Shown: positions 1 to 8,370 of the stretch, piece after piece
How the letters are laid out: each line of letters starts with the position of its first letter
Position numbering within the stretch: position 1 is the stretch's first letter
NCBI GenBank assembly: GCA_021733925.1
Contig: JAIPJY010000032.1
Location: forward strand, 1-64,000
Direction: 5' to 3'
Source of the DNA: Prosthecobacter sp.
GTDB taxonomy: Bacteria; Verrucomicrobiota; Verrucomicrobiia; Verrucomicrobiales; Verrucomicrobiaceae
DNA: 64,000 nucleotides
Notes under the pieces: generated by a model
Told to the model about the DNA's origin: nothing
What the model saw: only the letters and a program-made list of their open reading frames with translations
Databases searched by the model: none
Position numbers and translations under genes: made by a program

Positions 1-62
1 GACGCGGCGTGCGAAGGGCGCGCTGGGTTTGCTGCCCGGAGGGTGTCGGCCCGTACCAGGGA

Positions 63-117
63 AGCCTCGCCGAGGCTCGGCATCCCTTCGCTATGATACG
101 GAAGGCCGTTGGCCTTC
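63..117. repeat. Pair of short palindromes in the opening spacer
   Basis: Two perfect hairpins lie close together. AGCCTCG (63-69) pairs with CGAGGCT (71-77), and GAAGGCC (101-107) pairs with GGCCTTC (111-117) around a GTT loop. No long T-run follows either, so they look more like REP-type intergenic palindromes than terminators. Confidence 0.5.
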
Positions 118-220
118 AAGACAGGAGAGCGGCTCCGCAAGGAGAGGGGCTCCGCAGGTGAAATGATCCCAGTTAGAGCAGCTGATTCGATCCGGGGACA
201 GACCTGTTTTCAATTGATCG

Positions 221-229
221 TGGTATAAT
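221..229 (+). promoter_or_regulatory. Candidate extended -10 promoter element
   Basis: TGGTATAAT is a perfect TATAAT with an upstream TGn, as in extended -10 sigma70 promoters. No good -35 is visible at the usual distance. No coding gene follows on this strand before the antisense O-antigen ligase gene, so any transcript would be non-coding. It may be fortuitous. Confidence 0.3.
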
Positions 230-273
230 GCCCTCAGCAGTAGGAAAGGAGTCTTGATGCAGCTTCAAGCGGA

Positions 274-313
274 GAGGCTGAGAGGCTGAGAGGCTGAGAG
301 GCTGAGAGGCTGA
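274..313. repeat. Tandem repeat, five copies of GAGGCTGA
   Basis: Five exact head-to-tail copies of the 8-mer GAGGCTGA lie in non-coding DNA, with a partial unit on each side. There are no spacers, so this is a microsatellite and not a CRISPR. Such tracts can vary in length by slippage, but no gene is obviously controlled by it. Confidence 0.9.
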
Positions 314-455
314 GATGTTTTCCATCGGTGGTGGCATTGTATCACAGATGGGAAGCATTGCGGCGACGGCTCACATCTCCTGCTTCTCCATATTCCATGG
401 ACGGCGCACCTTTTTGAGCGCCCGCGACGCCACAGACCCGAAACTTCGGACCCGC

Positions 456-514
456 ACAGCGGTTCCCTACCAGTCCTGCGGTACGCGCTACTCTGGATGG
501 TAGGGATGCGCTGT
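456..514. repeat. Inverted repeat, imperfect 17-bp arms
   Basis: Arms 456-472 and 498-514 are complementary at about 15 of 17 positions around a 25-nt centre; the shared core is ACAGCG followed by CCCTACCA. Smaller hairpins sit at the edges (CCGC-ACA-GCGG near 452-462). The whole stretch 1-571 holds no convincing gene: it contains these palindromes, the 8-mer array and short chance frames. Confidence 0.55.
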
Positions 515-571
515 GCGTCCCTGAAATCCTTCGTCCCAGCGTGGGCTGCTGCCTCATTGCATGCCCCCTTT

Positions 572-1909
572 TCAAAAGGTGTTTTCAGCGGATCGTGACA
601 TCGTGGATCCACGCGCCAGCGCGACCGTCAGAGGCAGCCAGAAAAGAAGTCCTTCGAAACGTGGCGCTGTCGCCAGCGAAGTGAGGGCTTCGCCATCAAA
701 CAGCAACCCGCCGCAGCCAAACGCCAGCAGGGAGATCCAGGTGGCATCTCCCTGAACAGCCAGTCGACACGCACGCTTGATGCCGAAGCCGAGCGCCATC
801 AGCAGCAGCACCGCGCCGATGATTCCCCCATGCACGAAGGTGGACAGGAAGGCGCTGTGCAGATGGGACATCATCATGATGCTCCTTTTGGCCTGCAGCT
901 CGCATTGCCAGATCCCGCAAACGCCCCATTGGCCGGTGCCGAGCCAGTGGTTGTCCATCGCATGCAAGCCGGCGCGGTAAATGTCGAGGCGGCTGTTGTC
1001 GCCACGTTCGACCGCTTTTTGAAAATGATCGGTGATGCCGGGCGCAGAGGCGGTGACCGCTGCTGGTTCTGACCGCCATTGCGCGATGCGTGCAAACAAC
1101 GGGGCGCTGGTGAAATAGAGCGCTCCCGTCAGAAGGAAAACGCCAATTGCCAGCCTGCCACGCCGCCAGCCGTGCGCTGAGAGCAGCACGGCATGACCGC
1201 ATGCCAGAGCCAGCATGGCACCCCGACTGCCGGAAAGAAACGCCGCGAAATGCAGCAGCGCGATGGCGACCCAGGCGAGGCGGCGCGGCAAAGGCGTGGA
1301 CTCATGGTCCATCAATGCGGCGAGCCACAAGGCGGCGAAACCGAAGATCAATCCCGTGCACACCGGATTGAGTCCCCCATGTACGAGCAGGTTCGTGAGC
1401 CGCTCTCCAGCCGCATGACTCGGAAGAACGAAATACGAAAGCACGATGCTGATCAGCGCGGCGAGTGCGCTCGTTATGCCCGCCACCCAGCCCATGACGT
1501 TCAGGGATTCACGGCTTTGCGCCTGCTGCCAGACGAGCATGCAGAACATCATCAGCAGGCCGGTGCCGACCATGCCACGCATGATTTCACCCAGCATACT
1601 ATCCGGCATGAAGGGAATCTGGCTGCAGGAGCGCAGCGTCATCCATAGCAGGAACGAGACGACTGACAGAGCGCCTGCATCCGCCTGCCAGCGCCTGAGG
1701 TATGGCGTCCACTCTGTGCAGAACAGGGCAGTCACTCCTGCGATCAACAACCACCCGAGATGCAGCCAGAGATTGGGCAGGCAGGCATGACCCGCGACAA
1801 AGCCGGTCACGGCAATTTGCCCCGCCCACATGCCGACCACGGAGCGTCGCAGCTCAGGTGTTGCGAATTCGTTGGCGAATGCGGGCGTCAGGTTTTTCAC
1901 GCGAACCAT
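572..1909 (-). CDS. O-antigen ligase/polymerase family membrane protein
   Basis: Polytopic inner-membrane protein of 445 residues with about ten hydrophobic segments and a long soluble loop before the last ones. An SGSRGAM motif in the middle, and a C-terminal part with a DxYRAGL region followed by SHLHSAFLSTFVHGG, are typical of the Wzy_C/WaaL family, which joins or polymerises undecaprenyl-linked glycans at the periplasmic face. I chose the ATG at 1909 because it overlaps the end of the DUF3592 gene by 13 nt; an upstream in-frame start at 1975 would lie deep inside that gene. It ends a run of four same-strand genes beginning with btaA. Ligase and polymerase cannot be told apart from sequence alone, and no other glycan-assembly genes lie next to it. 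Confidence 0.8.
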   Translation of the reverse strand: MVRVKNLTPAFANEFATPELRRSVVGMWAGQIAVTGFVAGHACLPNLWLHLGWLLIAGVTALFCTEWTPYLRRWQADAGALSVVSFLLWMTLRSCSQIPFMPDSMLGEIMRGMVGTGLLMMFCMLVWQQAQSRESLNVMGWVAGITSALAALISIVLSYFVLPSHAAGERLTNLLVHGGLNPVCTGLIFGFAALWLAALMDHESTPLPRRLAWVAIALLHFAAFLSGSRGAMLALACGHAVLLSAHGWRRGRLAIGVFLLTGALYFTSAPLFARIAQWRSEPAAVTASAPGITDHFQKAVERGDNSRLDIYRAGLHAMDNHWLGTGQWGVCGIWQCELQAKRSIMMMSHLHSAFLSTFVHGGIIGAVLLLMALGFGIKRACRLAVQGDATWISLLAFGCGGLLFDGEALTSLATAPRFEGLLFWLPLTVALARGSTMSRSAENTF

Positions 1910-2337
1910 AGTACGGCAGCCAGCAGAATCAGCAACAGCGCAGAGATGAGCGCCGCCATCGCTGACCCCTGCCATGACAGCGGCTGAACGACAGCCTCCG
2001 CAGGATTGCGCGGATGGTAATACACCGGAACCTCCGCTCCCAGCGCGAGCCGGGCGATGAACTGGGTGGTCTGATTGGCCGCGTTGCTCACGGCTTGATG
2101 AGTGAAACGGCTGCCTTCAAAGGTGTGTCCGCCCACGGTGTAGGAGTAGCGCAGCACCGGATCATACAGCAGACAGCCGTCCGGGGATTTTTTCTTCCCA
2201 CGCCGCATTTCCGCCGTCACCACGCGGCCCTGGGTGAGCTGCCAGCCACGCATCGACCATGCGGTGCTGAAGCGACGGAGGAAGTAGATGAAGGCAAACA
2301 GCGCGAGAACGGCACCGAGAAGTACGATGTGGGTCAT
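1897..2337 (-). CDS. DUF3592 domain membrane protein
   Basis: Protein of 146 residues with a hydrophobic segment at each end and a soluble central domain. The centre has the DUF3592 pattern: GRVVTAEM, then a YDPVLRYSYTVGG stretch, then VYYHPRNPAEAV. The family has no established biochemical role; its members are small two-helix membrane proteins. The ATG at 2337 is preferred because the membrane helix follows directly; an alternative start at 2364 adds nine residues. It lies 71 nt after btaB and overlaps the O-antigen ligase-like gene, so it is probably co-transcribed with both. Confidence 0.75.
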   Translation of the reverse strand: MTHIVLLGAVLALFAFIYFLRRFSTAWSMRGWQLTQGRVVTAEMRRGKKKSPDGCLLYDPVLRYSYTVGGHTFEGSRFTHQAVSNAANQTTQFIARLALGAEVPVYYHPRNPAEAVVQPLSWQGSAMAALISALLLILLAAVLWFA

Positions 2338-2408
2338 GAGATGGAGTGGCTTGAGGCACTCCAAAATGTGAGCGGTTCACCGATCTGCACGAAACAGTAT
2401 CGCCACAC

Positions 2409-3056
2409 TCAGGGCTGCTTGCGGCCGATGAAGATGCCGTAGTTCCAGACACCTCCGTAAGCGGCGAATCGTTCATCAAGCAAGGGCGCAAATTTTTCGC
2501 CCAGATACGGCCACAGATGGCCTTCCATGCGCACATGATTCACGCCCATCCAGTTGCGAAACCAGGAGAAGTAAGAATCGGAGAAATCCACCACGGCGAT
2601 GCAGCCGCCTTCGGCGAGATCATCCCATGCGGCATCGATGGCCTGTTCCCAGCCGGGATTGAACATGGACAGTGCATACGAAAACAGCACGAGATCATAG
2701 GGCTTCCCGTCTTCATGAACCGGCGCGGAATAGGAGCGGCGCAGCAGCGTGGTCTTGTCATCACGCACTTTTTTCGCGGCAATGGCCAGCATCTGTTCGG
2801 AGAGATCCACACCGGTGATGTGCGCCTGTGGAAAGCGCTGGCGCAGGCCTGGCAGATTGCGCCCGGTGCCGCAGCCGACTTCGAGAATGCGCTGCGGATT
2901 TGTCACGCGGGCGGTACGCCGCAGGACTTCCTCGCGACCAAACAGAAAGCTCCAGCGCGTGGCGTCATAGATGCGCGAATGGAACTGGTAGTAGCGTTCC
3001 AGTGCGGTGCCTGAGCGATGGGCGGATGAGGATGTGTCTGCGGCGGTGCTCATCAC
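2409..3056 (-). CDS. btaB: BtaB-like SAM-dependent N-methyltransferase
   Basis: Class I methyltransferase of 215 residues. The SAM-binding motif I is EVGCGTG at 59-65, followed by an acidic residue in GVDLS (D84) that would bind the ribose. Its start overlaps the stop of the BtaA homologue by 4 nt (ATGA). That pairing is the main reason for calling it BtaB, which trimethylates diacylglyceryl-homoserine to the betaine lipid DGTS using three SAM. The C-terminal MGVNHVRMEGHLWPYLG region would contact the lipid substrate if the assignment is right. The length fits the bacterial BtaB family. Confidence 0.82.
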   Translation of the reverse strand: MMSTAADTSSSAHRSGTALERYYQFHSRIYDATRWSFLFGREEVLRRTARVTNPQRILEVGCGTGRNLPGLRQRFPQAHITGVDLSEQMLAIAAKKVRDDKTTLLRRSYSAPVHEDGKPYDLVLFSYALSMFNPGWEQAIDAAWDDLAEGGCIAVVDFSDSYFSWFRNWMGVNHVRMEGHLWPYLGEKFAPLLDERFAAYGGVWNYGIFIGRKQP

Positions 3057-4240
3057 AGCACCTCCGCAAAGTGCAGGCTGCCATAGGTGCCCACGCGATC
3101 CAGCTGGTGCAGGGCTTCGGTGCGTTCCGGGAAGAAGCGCACGCGTGAGCGAATGGAGTCAGGGACAAAGTCGAGGTTCACACCTGCCGAGCGCATCAGA
3201 ATTTTAGCGCCGGGCGCGCTGTTGGCGAGGATCAGCTCCCATTCATCGCGCAGGGCTTCGGTGTCATGCGCGGCGAGCCAGTCCTGATGATCGAGCAGCA
3301 CGAAGTGCGTGTACTGGCCGGGATACTCGCGCAGGAAACCCGAGAGCGTGGTGGTGTAGCTCTTCAGGCGGTCCACGCGTGATTGCAGTGCGGGCTGGTT
3401 TTCCTGCTTCAGATAATTCGGGCAGCAGCCCAGCGTGTAGGAGCCGGTCATGTACACGCGCCAGAAGTAGTTGTCCGCGATGGGCAGCTCGGTGAACACA
3501 TGGCGCAGCTTGTCCTTCACGTAATCCGTGAGTCCGCCAGGATAGGAGTCCTGGATCAGTTTGATCTGCGGACGCGGCACGCCCAGCAGTGTCATCAGCG
3601 TGGGCTGGCGCAGCAGCCAGTTGCTGAACGGTCCCCAGATTTCACGCTCGAAGAGTTCATACGCGTCGCGCTGCTCCTCCAAGGAACGGGCATCCAGCAG
3701 GCAGGTGGCGAAATTCTTCACGTTCGGGCGCATCTTAAAGAGCGCATTGCCCATCACATACGCAGCGATGCCGGAGGTGCCGTGGTAGTAGAATGATTTC
3801 TTGAGATTCGTGGGATTGAAGAAGCTGATGCGCTTGTCCCAGAACTTCCGTGCGGGCTCGGACAGCGTCTTGCGCACACGGTCATAAACAAAGGCATATT
3901 CAGCATGCGAGCCAAAACCGAACATCTCAAACAGCTCTTCGAAATTGCCCTGGCGGATGAGCGCCTGCTTGAGCTCCAGCAGCGCATTCTGCCGGTAGTT
4001 CATGTCCACCGCATGGATCTCCGCCGGATTGTCGAGCAGGTAGTCCAGCGCATTGCAGCCGGCGCTGGTGATCATGACCACGCGGCTGTTTGCATCGAGC
4101 TTCATCAACTGACGGTCGAGTCGGGGATCCTCCCATGCCGTGTTGTAGATGAGGTTGGAATTGTGAACATGGCGGAAAACCAAGTCATGAGCCGATTTCA
4201 ACATTTGAACCGGACGGCGGGGTGGGGACTCTTTGAGCAT
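3053..4240 (-). CDS. btaA: BtaA, SAM:diacylglycerol 3-amino-3-carboxypropyltransferase
   Basis: DUF3419 family protein of 395 residues. The family transfers the 3-amino-3-carboxypropyl group of SAM to diacylglycerol, the first step of DGTS betaine-lipid synthesis. The N-terminal HNSNLIYNTAWEDPRLD segment and the VMITSAGCNALDYLL SAM-site segment are characteristic, as is the later YYHGTSG. The start at 4240 is the first ATG; a second at 4204 would remove 12 residues. It overlaps btaB by 4 nt, so the two are surely translated together. DGTS replaces phospholipids in phosphate-starved bacteria, but I see no clear Pho box in the 148 bp upstream. The divergent neighbour is a PAP2 phosphatase, which could supply diacylglycerol. 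Confidence 0.9.
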   Translation of the reverse strand: MLKESPPRRPVQMLKSAHDLVFRHVHNSNLIYNTAWEDPRLDRQLMKLDANSRVVMITSAGCNALDYLLDNPAEIHAVDMNYRQNALLELKQALIRQGNFEELFEMFGFGSHAEYAFVYDRVRKTLSEPARKFWDKRISFFNPTNLKKSFYYHGTSGIAAYVMGNALFKMRPNVKNFATCLLDARSLEEQRDAYELFEREIWGPFSNWLLRQPTLMTLLGVPRPQIKLIQDSYPGGLTDYVKDKLRHVFTELPIADNYFWRVYMTGSYTLGCCPNYLKQENQPALQSRVDRLKSYTTTLSGFLREYPGQYTHFVLLDHQDWLAAHDTEALRDEWELILANSAPGAKILMRSAGVNLDFVPDSIRSRVRFFPERTEALHQLDRVGTYGSLHFAEVL

Positions 4241-4388
4241 GATCGCGATGGAGTGATCATGTGTTCACGCGGAACGTGACAATGAGCCAGCAGGCGAGTG
4301 TGTTTGTTTCGTCACACAAACAGAGCGCAACGAATTCGTTTCCATCCTTGCGCTGGGCATTTGGCCAATCGTGTTTTCATTGGTGCTG

Positions 4389-5180
4389 ATGGACAAACAA
4401 CACGGCCTGCTGCCACCGTATGCAGCGTCTTGGGATGAGCTTGCCACGGAGGCTTCGGCCTCGTGGATGCCTGCAGGTTTTGATCATCAGACGCGTCCCC
4501 TGCTGGCCTGCTGGTGGGCGGATGTCGTGTGTCTCTTTCGCAGCGCCAAAGCCATGCTGGCGGACAACCGCTGGAAGCTGCTGGGCTTCGTGCTGCTGAG
4601 TGTTGCACTGATTGTCTGGCTCATGCCACAGGATCTCGCCTTGCTGGCGCAGGTGCGGCGAGTGGGAGATTCGGTGGAATCCGAGCGCATCCGAAGCATC
4701 GCGCGGTGGCTGAGTTACTGGGGCGATCTGGCAGGGTTCAACATGTTCGTCTTTGCCACGCTCACCTGCTTTGCGTTTGTGCGGCGCTCGCCCTTCTTCC
4801 GGCGACTCACACTCGCTGCAGTCATGGGCACCGTGCTCACCGGCTGCTTGGTCAATGTGATTCGTGTGACCACCGGACGCGCCCGACCGGGCAGCAATGT
4901 AGCACCCGGATTTTATGGGCCCACCTTGAGCGCCCGCAAACAATCGTTTCCCAGCGCCCATACCGCGACTTCGTTTGGCGCGTGTGTGCCTCTGGCCGTT
5001 GCGTTTCCACCGGCGGGTGTGCCGTTGCTGGTGGTGTCCGGCGGCGTCGCGTGGTCGCGCATGCAGAACAACTGCCACCATCCCAGCGATGTGCTGACTT
5101 CCATTTTTCTCTCGTTTGCTTTTGGTGTTCCACTTGGACTCACCGTGCGCCGCATGCGGCGTGCAGCGCTTAGCGTTTGA
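4389..5180 (+). CDS. PAP2 superfamily membrane phosphatase
   Basis: Integral membrane protein of 263 residues with the three phosphatase motifs in order. Motif 1 is RVTTGRARP (159-167), with Arg in place of the usual first Lys. Motif 2 is PSAH (188-191). Motif 3 is SR-x5-H-x3-D (S223, R224, H230, D234). The family removes phosphate from phosphatidate, undecaprenyl pyrophosphate or related lipids at the membrane. It is transcribed away from btaA, which fits a role in making diacylglycerol, but undecaprenyl pyrophosphate recycling is equally possible. I chose the ATG at 4389; a GTG at 4371 is the alternative. Its end overlaps the end of the next gene by 11 nt, tail to tail. Confidence 0.85.
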   Translation: MDKQHGLLPPYAASWDELATEASASWMPAGFDHQTRPLLACWWADVVCLFRSAKAMLADNRWKLLGFVLLSVALIVWLMPQDLALLAQVRRVGDSVESERIRSIARWLSYWGDLAGFNMFVFATLTCFAFVRRSPFFRRLTLAAVMGTVLTGCLVNVIRVTTGRARPGSNVAPGFYGPTLSARKQSFPSAHTATSFGACVPLAVAFPPAGVPLLVVSGGVAWSRMQNNCHHPSDVLTSIFLSFAFGVPLGLTVRRMRRAALSV

Positions 5181-6885
5181 TCAAGAGCTGAACCTCCACC
5201 CAGCTAAAACGTGCCACATTGAAGCCCTCGATCTTCTGACTTTGCACGCCGGTTGATTCAGCTTCATCGACCATCGCCGTGTGGTCCTTGGCGGCCACAC
5301 CTTGGGGTGCCGTTCCCAGGAGTCCCTTGAACCAGCGGTCCAGCGTCCACTCCCGTTTCAGCACCACCACCGCGACAGGACCGGTTTGTTGAAGCAGCAC
5401 CTTCGCCGCACTCACATCATCCGTGAACTGCCACAGGTGGTTCGTGTAAAACACGAGACTGGGTTCGGTATATCCGCAGCCATGCAGCGTCATGTCGGCT
5501 GGCAATGTGCCGAGCTGTGCGGCGACCCGCACCGGCACCGAGGTGGCCCGCAACTGCTCTCCAAGCAGCGCGAGACTGAGGCTCGTCAGTATCACGGTCA
5601 CGCAGACGAGCCAGCCATTGCGGCGTGTCATGCCTTGCTTCCATACCACGCAGACCACGGCACCTCCCACGGCCAGCACGCAGGTCAGTACCAACAGGGC
5701 GCTGTAGAGCAGGTTCTGGATGCCGCCTTGCTGAATCTGCATCGCAGACACAAACACCCAGCCGCCGGCGACTAGAGCTGCAAGTGCGAGCGTCAACCAT
5801 TTCGCCAGAGCAGGGACTTCATGTCTGCGGTTATGCCAGGCCAGCGCCAGCAGCACGAAGAACGCTGGATAGCCCGGCATCACGTAATGAGGCAGTTGCG
5901 TGGCATAGAAAAAGAAGATGAGCTGCGGAGCGAGAAACCACGCGGCGAGAAACGATGTCTGTGCCGTCCAGTTGGCGCGCATGCTGCGCCAGACCGGCAG
6001 TGCAAAACCCATCCAGGGAAAGAGACTGAGCCAGGTGGTGAGGAGGTAGAAGCCGGGTACAAACTTGCGGCCATTGAACACATCCGTGCCGCGCTTCACC
6101 ACATGCTCGCCCATGCCGGTCTTCCAGAAAGCGCCGTTCGTTTCGATCAAAGCTGGCACGCCCCAGGCCGCGACCATCGAAACTGCAATGCATAAGCCGG
6201 GCACTGCCTGCAGCCTGCTCCACGGCAGCGGCTTCTTCCAGAACACCCAGCGCCACAGCACGAGAGCCAGTGCAGGTACGAACCACGCGATGGGCCCCTT
6301 CGCCAGAAACCCAGCGCCGAGCGACAGCCACAGGCACCAAAACCAGCCGTTCCAGCGCTGCGGTGGTGGCTCTGTCAACAGCTCCACCAGCGCCCGGCAT
6401 GCGAGCGCTACGAGGAGGATCATCGGCATGTCCGCCACGCACAGGCGGCCATGCACCAGAGACTGCAGGCTGGTGAGCCAGGCCACGCCGGCTACCAAGC
6501 CCGAAGTGGCATTTTGCGTCAGTTTTCGCGCCATGCCCGCCACAACGAGAGCGGTCGAATAAACGGCGACGATGCTGTGCAGCCTCGCCGCCAGTTCGTT
6601 CACGCCGAGCAGGGCGTAGTGCAGCCGCATCCACCAGTAAGTCAGCGGTGGTTTGTCGAAACGATACGCGCCATTGAAATAGGGGATCGTCCATGTGTCC
6701 CGCTCCATCATTTCCACCGTGGCGTGGGCAAAGCGCGGCTCGTCGCGGTCCATCAGCGGGATCGTGGCTGTTCCCGGCAGGTAGAGCATGAGAGCGAGCA
6801 CCAGCAGCAGCCACCAGCCATGCTGGCGGCAGCGCTGATCATTCCAGAATGGCGTGGCAGACGAACCCATCACGCCATTTGGCAT
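5170..6885 (-). CDS. ArnT/PMT-like glycosyltransferase (GT39/GT83 type)
   Basis: Polytopic membrane protein of 571 residues with about eleven hydrophobic segments. The first periplasmic loop carries DRDEPRFA, the acidic motif expected for C-type glycosyltransferases that use polyprenyl-phosphate sugars. FDKPPLTYWW follows, as in the ArnT family. The C-terminal 150 residues form a soluble periplasmic domain. ArnT moves aminoarabinose to lipid A, but relatives move other sugars, and no arn pathway genes are present here, so the substrate is unknown. An alternative start at 6870 would shorten it by five residues. Confidence 0.85.
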   Translation of the reverse strand: MPNGVMGSSATPFWNDQRCRQHGWWLLLVLALMLYLPGTATIPLMDRDEPRFAHATVEMMERDTWTIPYFNGAYRFDKPPLTYWWMRLHYALLGVNELAARLHSIVAVYSTALVVAGMARKLTQNATSGLVAGVAWLTSLQSLVHGRLCVADMPMILLVALACRALVELLTEPPPQRWNGWFWCLWLSLGAGFLAKGPIAWFVPALALVLWRWVFWKKPLPWSRLQAVPGLCIAVSMVAAWGVPALIETNGAFWKTGMGEHVVKRGTDVFNGRKFVPGFYLLTTWLSLFPWMGFALPVWRSMRANWTAQTSFLAAWFLAPQLIFFFYATQLPHYVMPGYPAFFVLLALAWHNRRHEVPALAKWLTLALAALVAGGWVFVSAMQIQQGGIQNLLYSALLVLTCVLAVGGAVVCVVWKQGMTRRNGWLVCVTVILTSLSLALLGEQLRATSVPVRVAAQLGTLPADMTLHGCGYTEPSLVFYTNHLWQFTDDVSAAKVLLQQTGPVAVVVLKREWTLDRWFKGLLGTAPQGVAAKDHTAMVDEAESTGVQSQKIEGFNVARFSWVEVQLLIKR

Positions 6886-6943
6886 GGGTGCATGCTTCGT
6901 CCGTCAGCAAGTTCCGACGTTTTCGTCACACGGCACCAGCTGG

Positions 6944-7372
6944 TTAATACAGCAGGAAGCCGATCTCGCTGTCCGTGAGCTGGGACGTGTCGTCCACCGC
7001 CAGCAGAGCCTGAGTGTCGAAGGTCGCCTCCCAAGGAGTTTCCGCCGCCGCAGCGAGCAGAGGCAGATCAGGGGCGGCCATCTCAGGCACCACCTGCTTG
7101 GCCACCTGAACCTCAGCGGCAGGCTGAGTTTGGAAAATCACGAGCGCCAAAGCCAAGGTGGCCACGGTGACGGTGGCAAAGGCCCATTTGGCAGCAGGAG
7201 CCGCCAACGAGACATCCTCCCACCAGGTGCGCAAAGCAGCGAGCCAGCCGCGATCTTGGGGGGTCTGGCGGGCGGCACGGACCACGTTCTGGGCAAAATT
7301 GGTACGCACCTCGACCGCGCGGGCCTGGGCCAGCAGCTTGGCGATGGGGTCTTGGGGCGAGAGGGGTTCCAT
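6944..7372 (-). CDS. Small single-span membrane protein, anti-sigma-like layout
   Basis: Protein of 142 residues with a cytoplasmic N-terminal half, one hydrophobic helix near residues 68-85 (AKWAFATVTVATLALALVIF) and an Ala/acidic C-terminal tail. The layout resembles small anti-sigma or sigma-associated membrane proteins, but there is no zinc motif and no sigma gene next to it. I do not recognise the family. The ATG at 7372 is preferred over 7411, which would run into the hinT stop region. Confidence 0.6.
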   Translation of the reverse strand: MEPLSPQDPIAKLLAQARAVEVRTNFAQNVVRAARQTPQDRGWLAALRTWWEDVSLAAPAAKWAFATVTVATLALALVIFQTQPAAEVQVAKQVVPEMAAPDLPLLAAAAETPWEATFDTQALLAVDDTSQLTDSEIGFLLY

Positions 7373-7417
7373 GATAGTAACGAAAACAGCCGGGACGGTC
7401 CAAAGTTGCAAAAAAAA

Positions 7418-7771
7418 TCAACCCGGCGGCCATTCCATGCTGCGGCCTGCCAGCAGATGCACGTGCAGGTGGGGCACGGACTCGCCTGCATCCTTGCCGT
7501 GATTGATCACGAGGCGGAAGCCCTTGCTGCGGTCTTTGATGCCCAGCTTGTCGGCGATTTTCCCCGCAGCGAGCAGCAGCGCGCCGAGCGTGGCTTGATC
7601 TTCGGCCACAGCTTCACCGATACGTGAGATCAGCTTCTTCGGCACGATCAGGACATGGATCGGAGCCTGCGGATTGAGGTCGTTGAAGGCGGCGACCAGA
7701 TCGTCTTCATAGACGAGCGGGGCGGGGATTTCACGGTCGATGATCTTTTGAAAAATGGTCTTCTCACTCAT
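7418..7771 (-). CDS. hinT: HIT family purine nucleoside phosphoramidase
   Basis: HinT-like protein of 117 residues, full length for the family. The histidine triad is HLHVHLL at 101-107, with the middle His (H103) the expected nucleophile. The C-terminal GRSMEWPPG is the conserved HinT end. N-terminal IFQKIIDREIPA is equally typical. The enzyme hydrolyses AMP-lysine and other nucleoside phosphoramidates in the cytoplasm. It starts 6 nt after the nrdR stop, so the two are likely co-transcribed. Confidence 0.95.
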   Translation of the reverse strand: MSEKTIFQKIIDREIPAPLVYEDDLVAAFNDLNPQAPIHVLIVPKKLISRIGEAVAEDQATLGALLLAAGKIADKLGIKDRSKGFRLVINHGKDAGESVPHLHVHLLAGRSMEWPPG

Positions 7772-7777
7772 GGCGGA

Positions 7778-8266
7778 TTAACGAAAAAGTTCCGGCTGCC
7801 GGCCATCGCGCGGACGGCGTTCGCCGAGGCTCTTGATCTCATCGATGAACTCACCCACGTCTTCAAACTGACGGTAGACCGAGGCGTAGCGCACGTAGGC
7901 CACGTGGTCGATCGCTTCCAGACGGCGCATCACCTTCGCGCCGATCACCGTGCTGGGGATTTCCCGGTAGCCTTCCTCTTCGAGCTCGTTGGCGATGTCG
8001 TCCACCAGCTGTTCGAGCTGCTCCATTTTCACCGGGCGCTTTTCGCAGGACTTGCGCACACCGCCCAGCAGCTTGTCGCGGTTGAAGCTTTCGCGGGCGC
8101 CGTTGCGCTTGACCACGCGCAGTTCCTCGCGCTCGACGATCTCGTAGGTGGTGAAGCGGAAATCGCACTTCATGCACTCCCTGCGGCGGCGGATGGCATG
8201 ACCCTCCCGCGCCTCGCGGGAGTCGATGACTTTATCTTGGGAGCTTCCGCATTTGGGGCAGCGCAT
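7778..8266 (-). CDS. nrdR: Transcriptional repressor NrdR
   Basis: Protein of 162 residues with an N-terminal zinc ribbon (C3, C6, C31, C34) and an ATP-cone domain from about residue 48 to 138 (VVKRNGARESFNRDKLL). NrdR senses ATP/dATP and represses ribonucleotide reductase operons by binding NrdR boxes. Length and both domains are complete. No nrd genes lie in this window, so its targets are elsewhere. Confidence 0.96.
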   Translation of the reverse strand: MRCPKCGSSQDKVIDSREAREGHAIRRRRECMKCDFRFTTYEIVEREELRVVKRNGARESFNRDKLLGGVRKSCEKRPVKMEQLEQLVDDIANELEEEGYREIPSTVIGAKVMRRLEAIDHVAYVRYASVYRQFEDVGEFIDEIKSLGERRPRDGRQPELFR

Positions 8267-8370
8267 TCAGTCGGGGGTGGTACCGGGGAATGTGCTTTCT
8301 CGCGGGCAGGAAGGCAAGCAGCTTCGTAGTTCGGGCTTTGCGGGCGGATTTTCGCGATTATCGTTCCTTC

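Noticed and set aside
274-313. CRISPR-like array from the GAGGCTGA repeats
   Set aside because: Units are only 8 bp, directly adjacent with no spacers, and there are no cas genes.
1-571. tRNA or small coding gene in the opening spacer
   Set aside because: No cloverleaf with a T-loop GTTCGA motif was found, and the short frames consist of repeat DNA.
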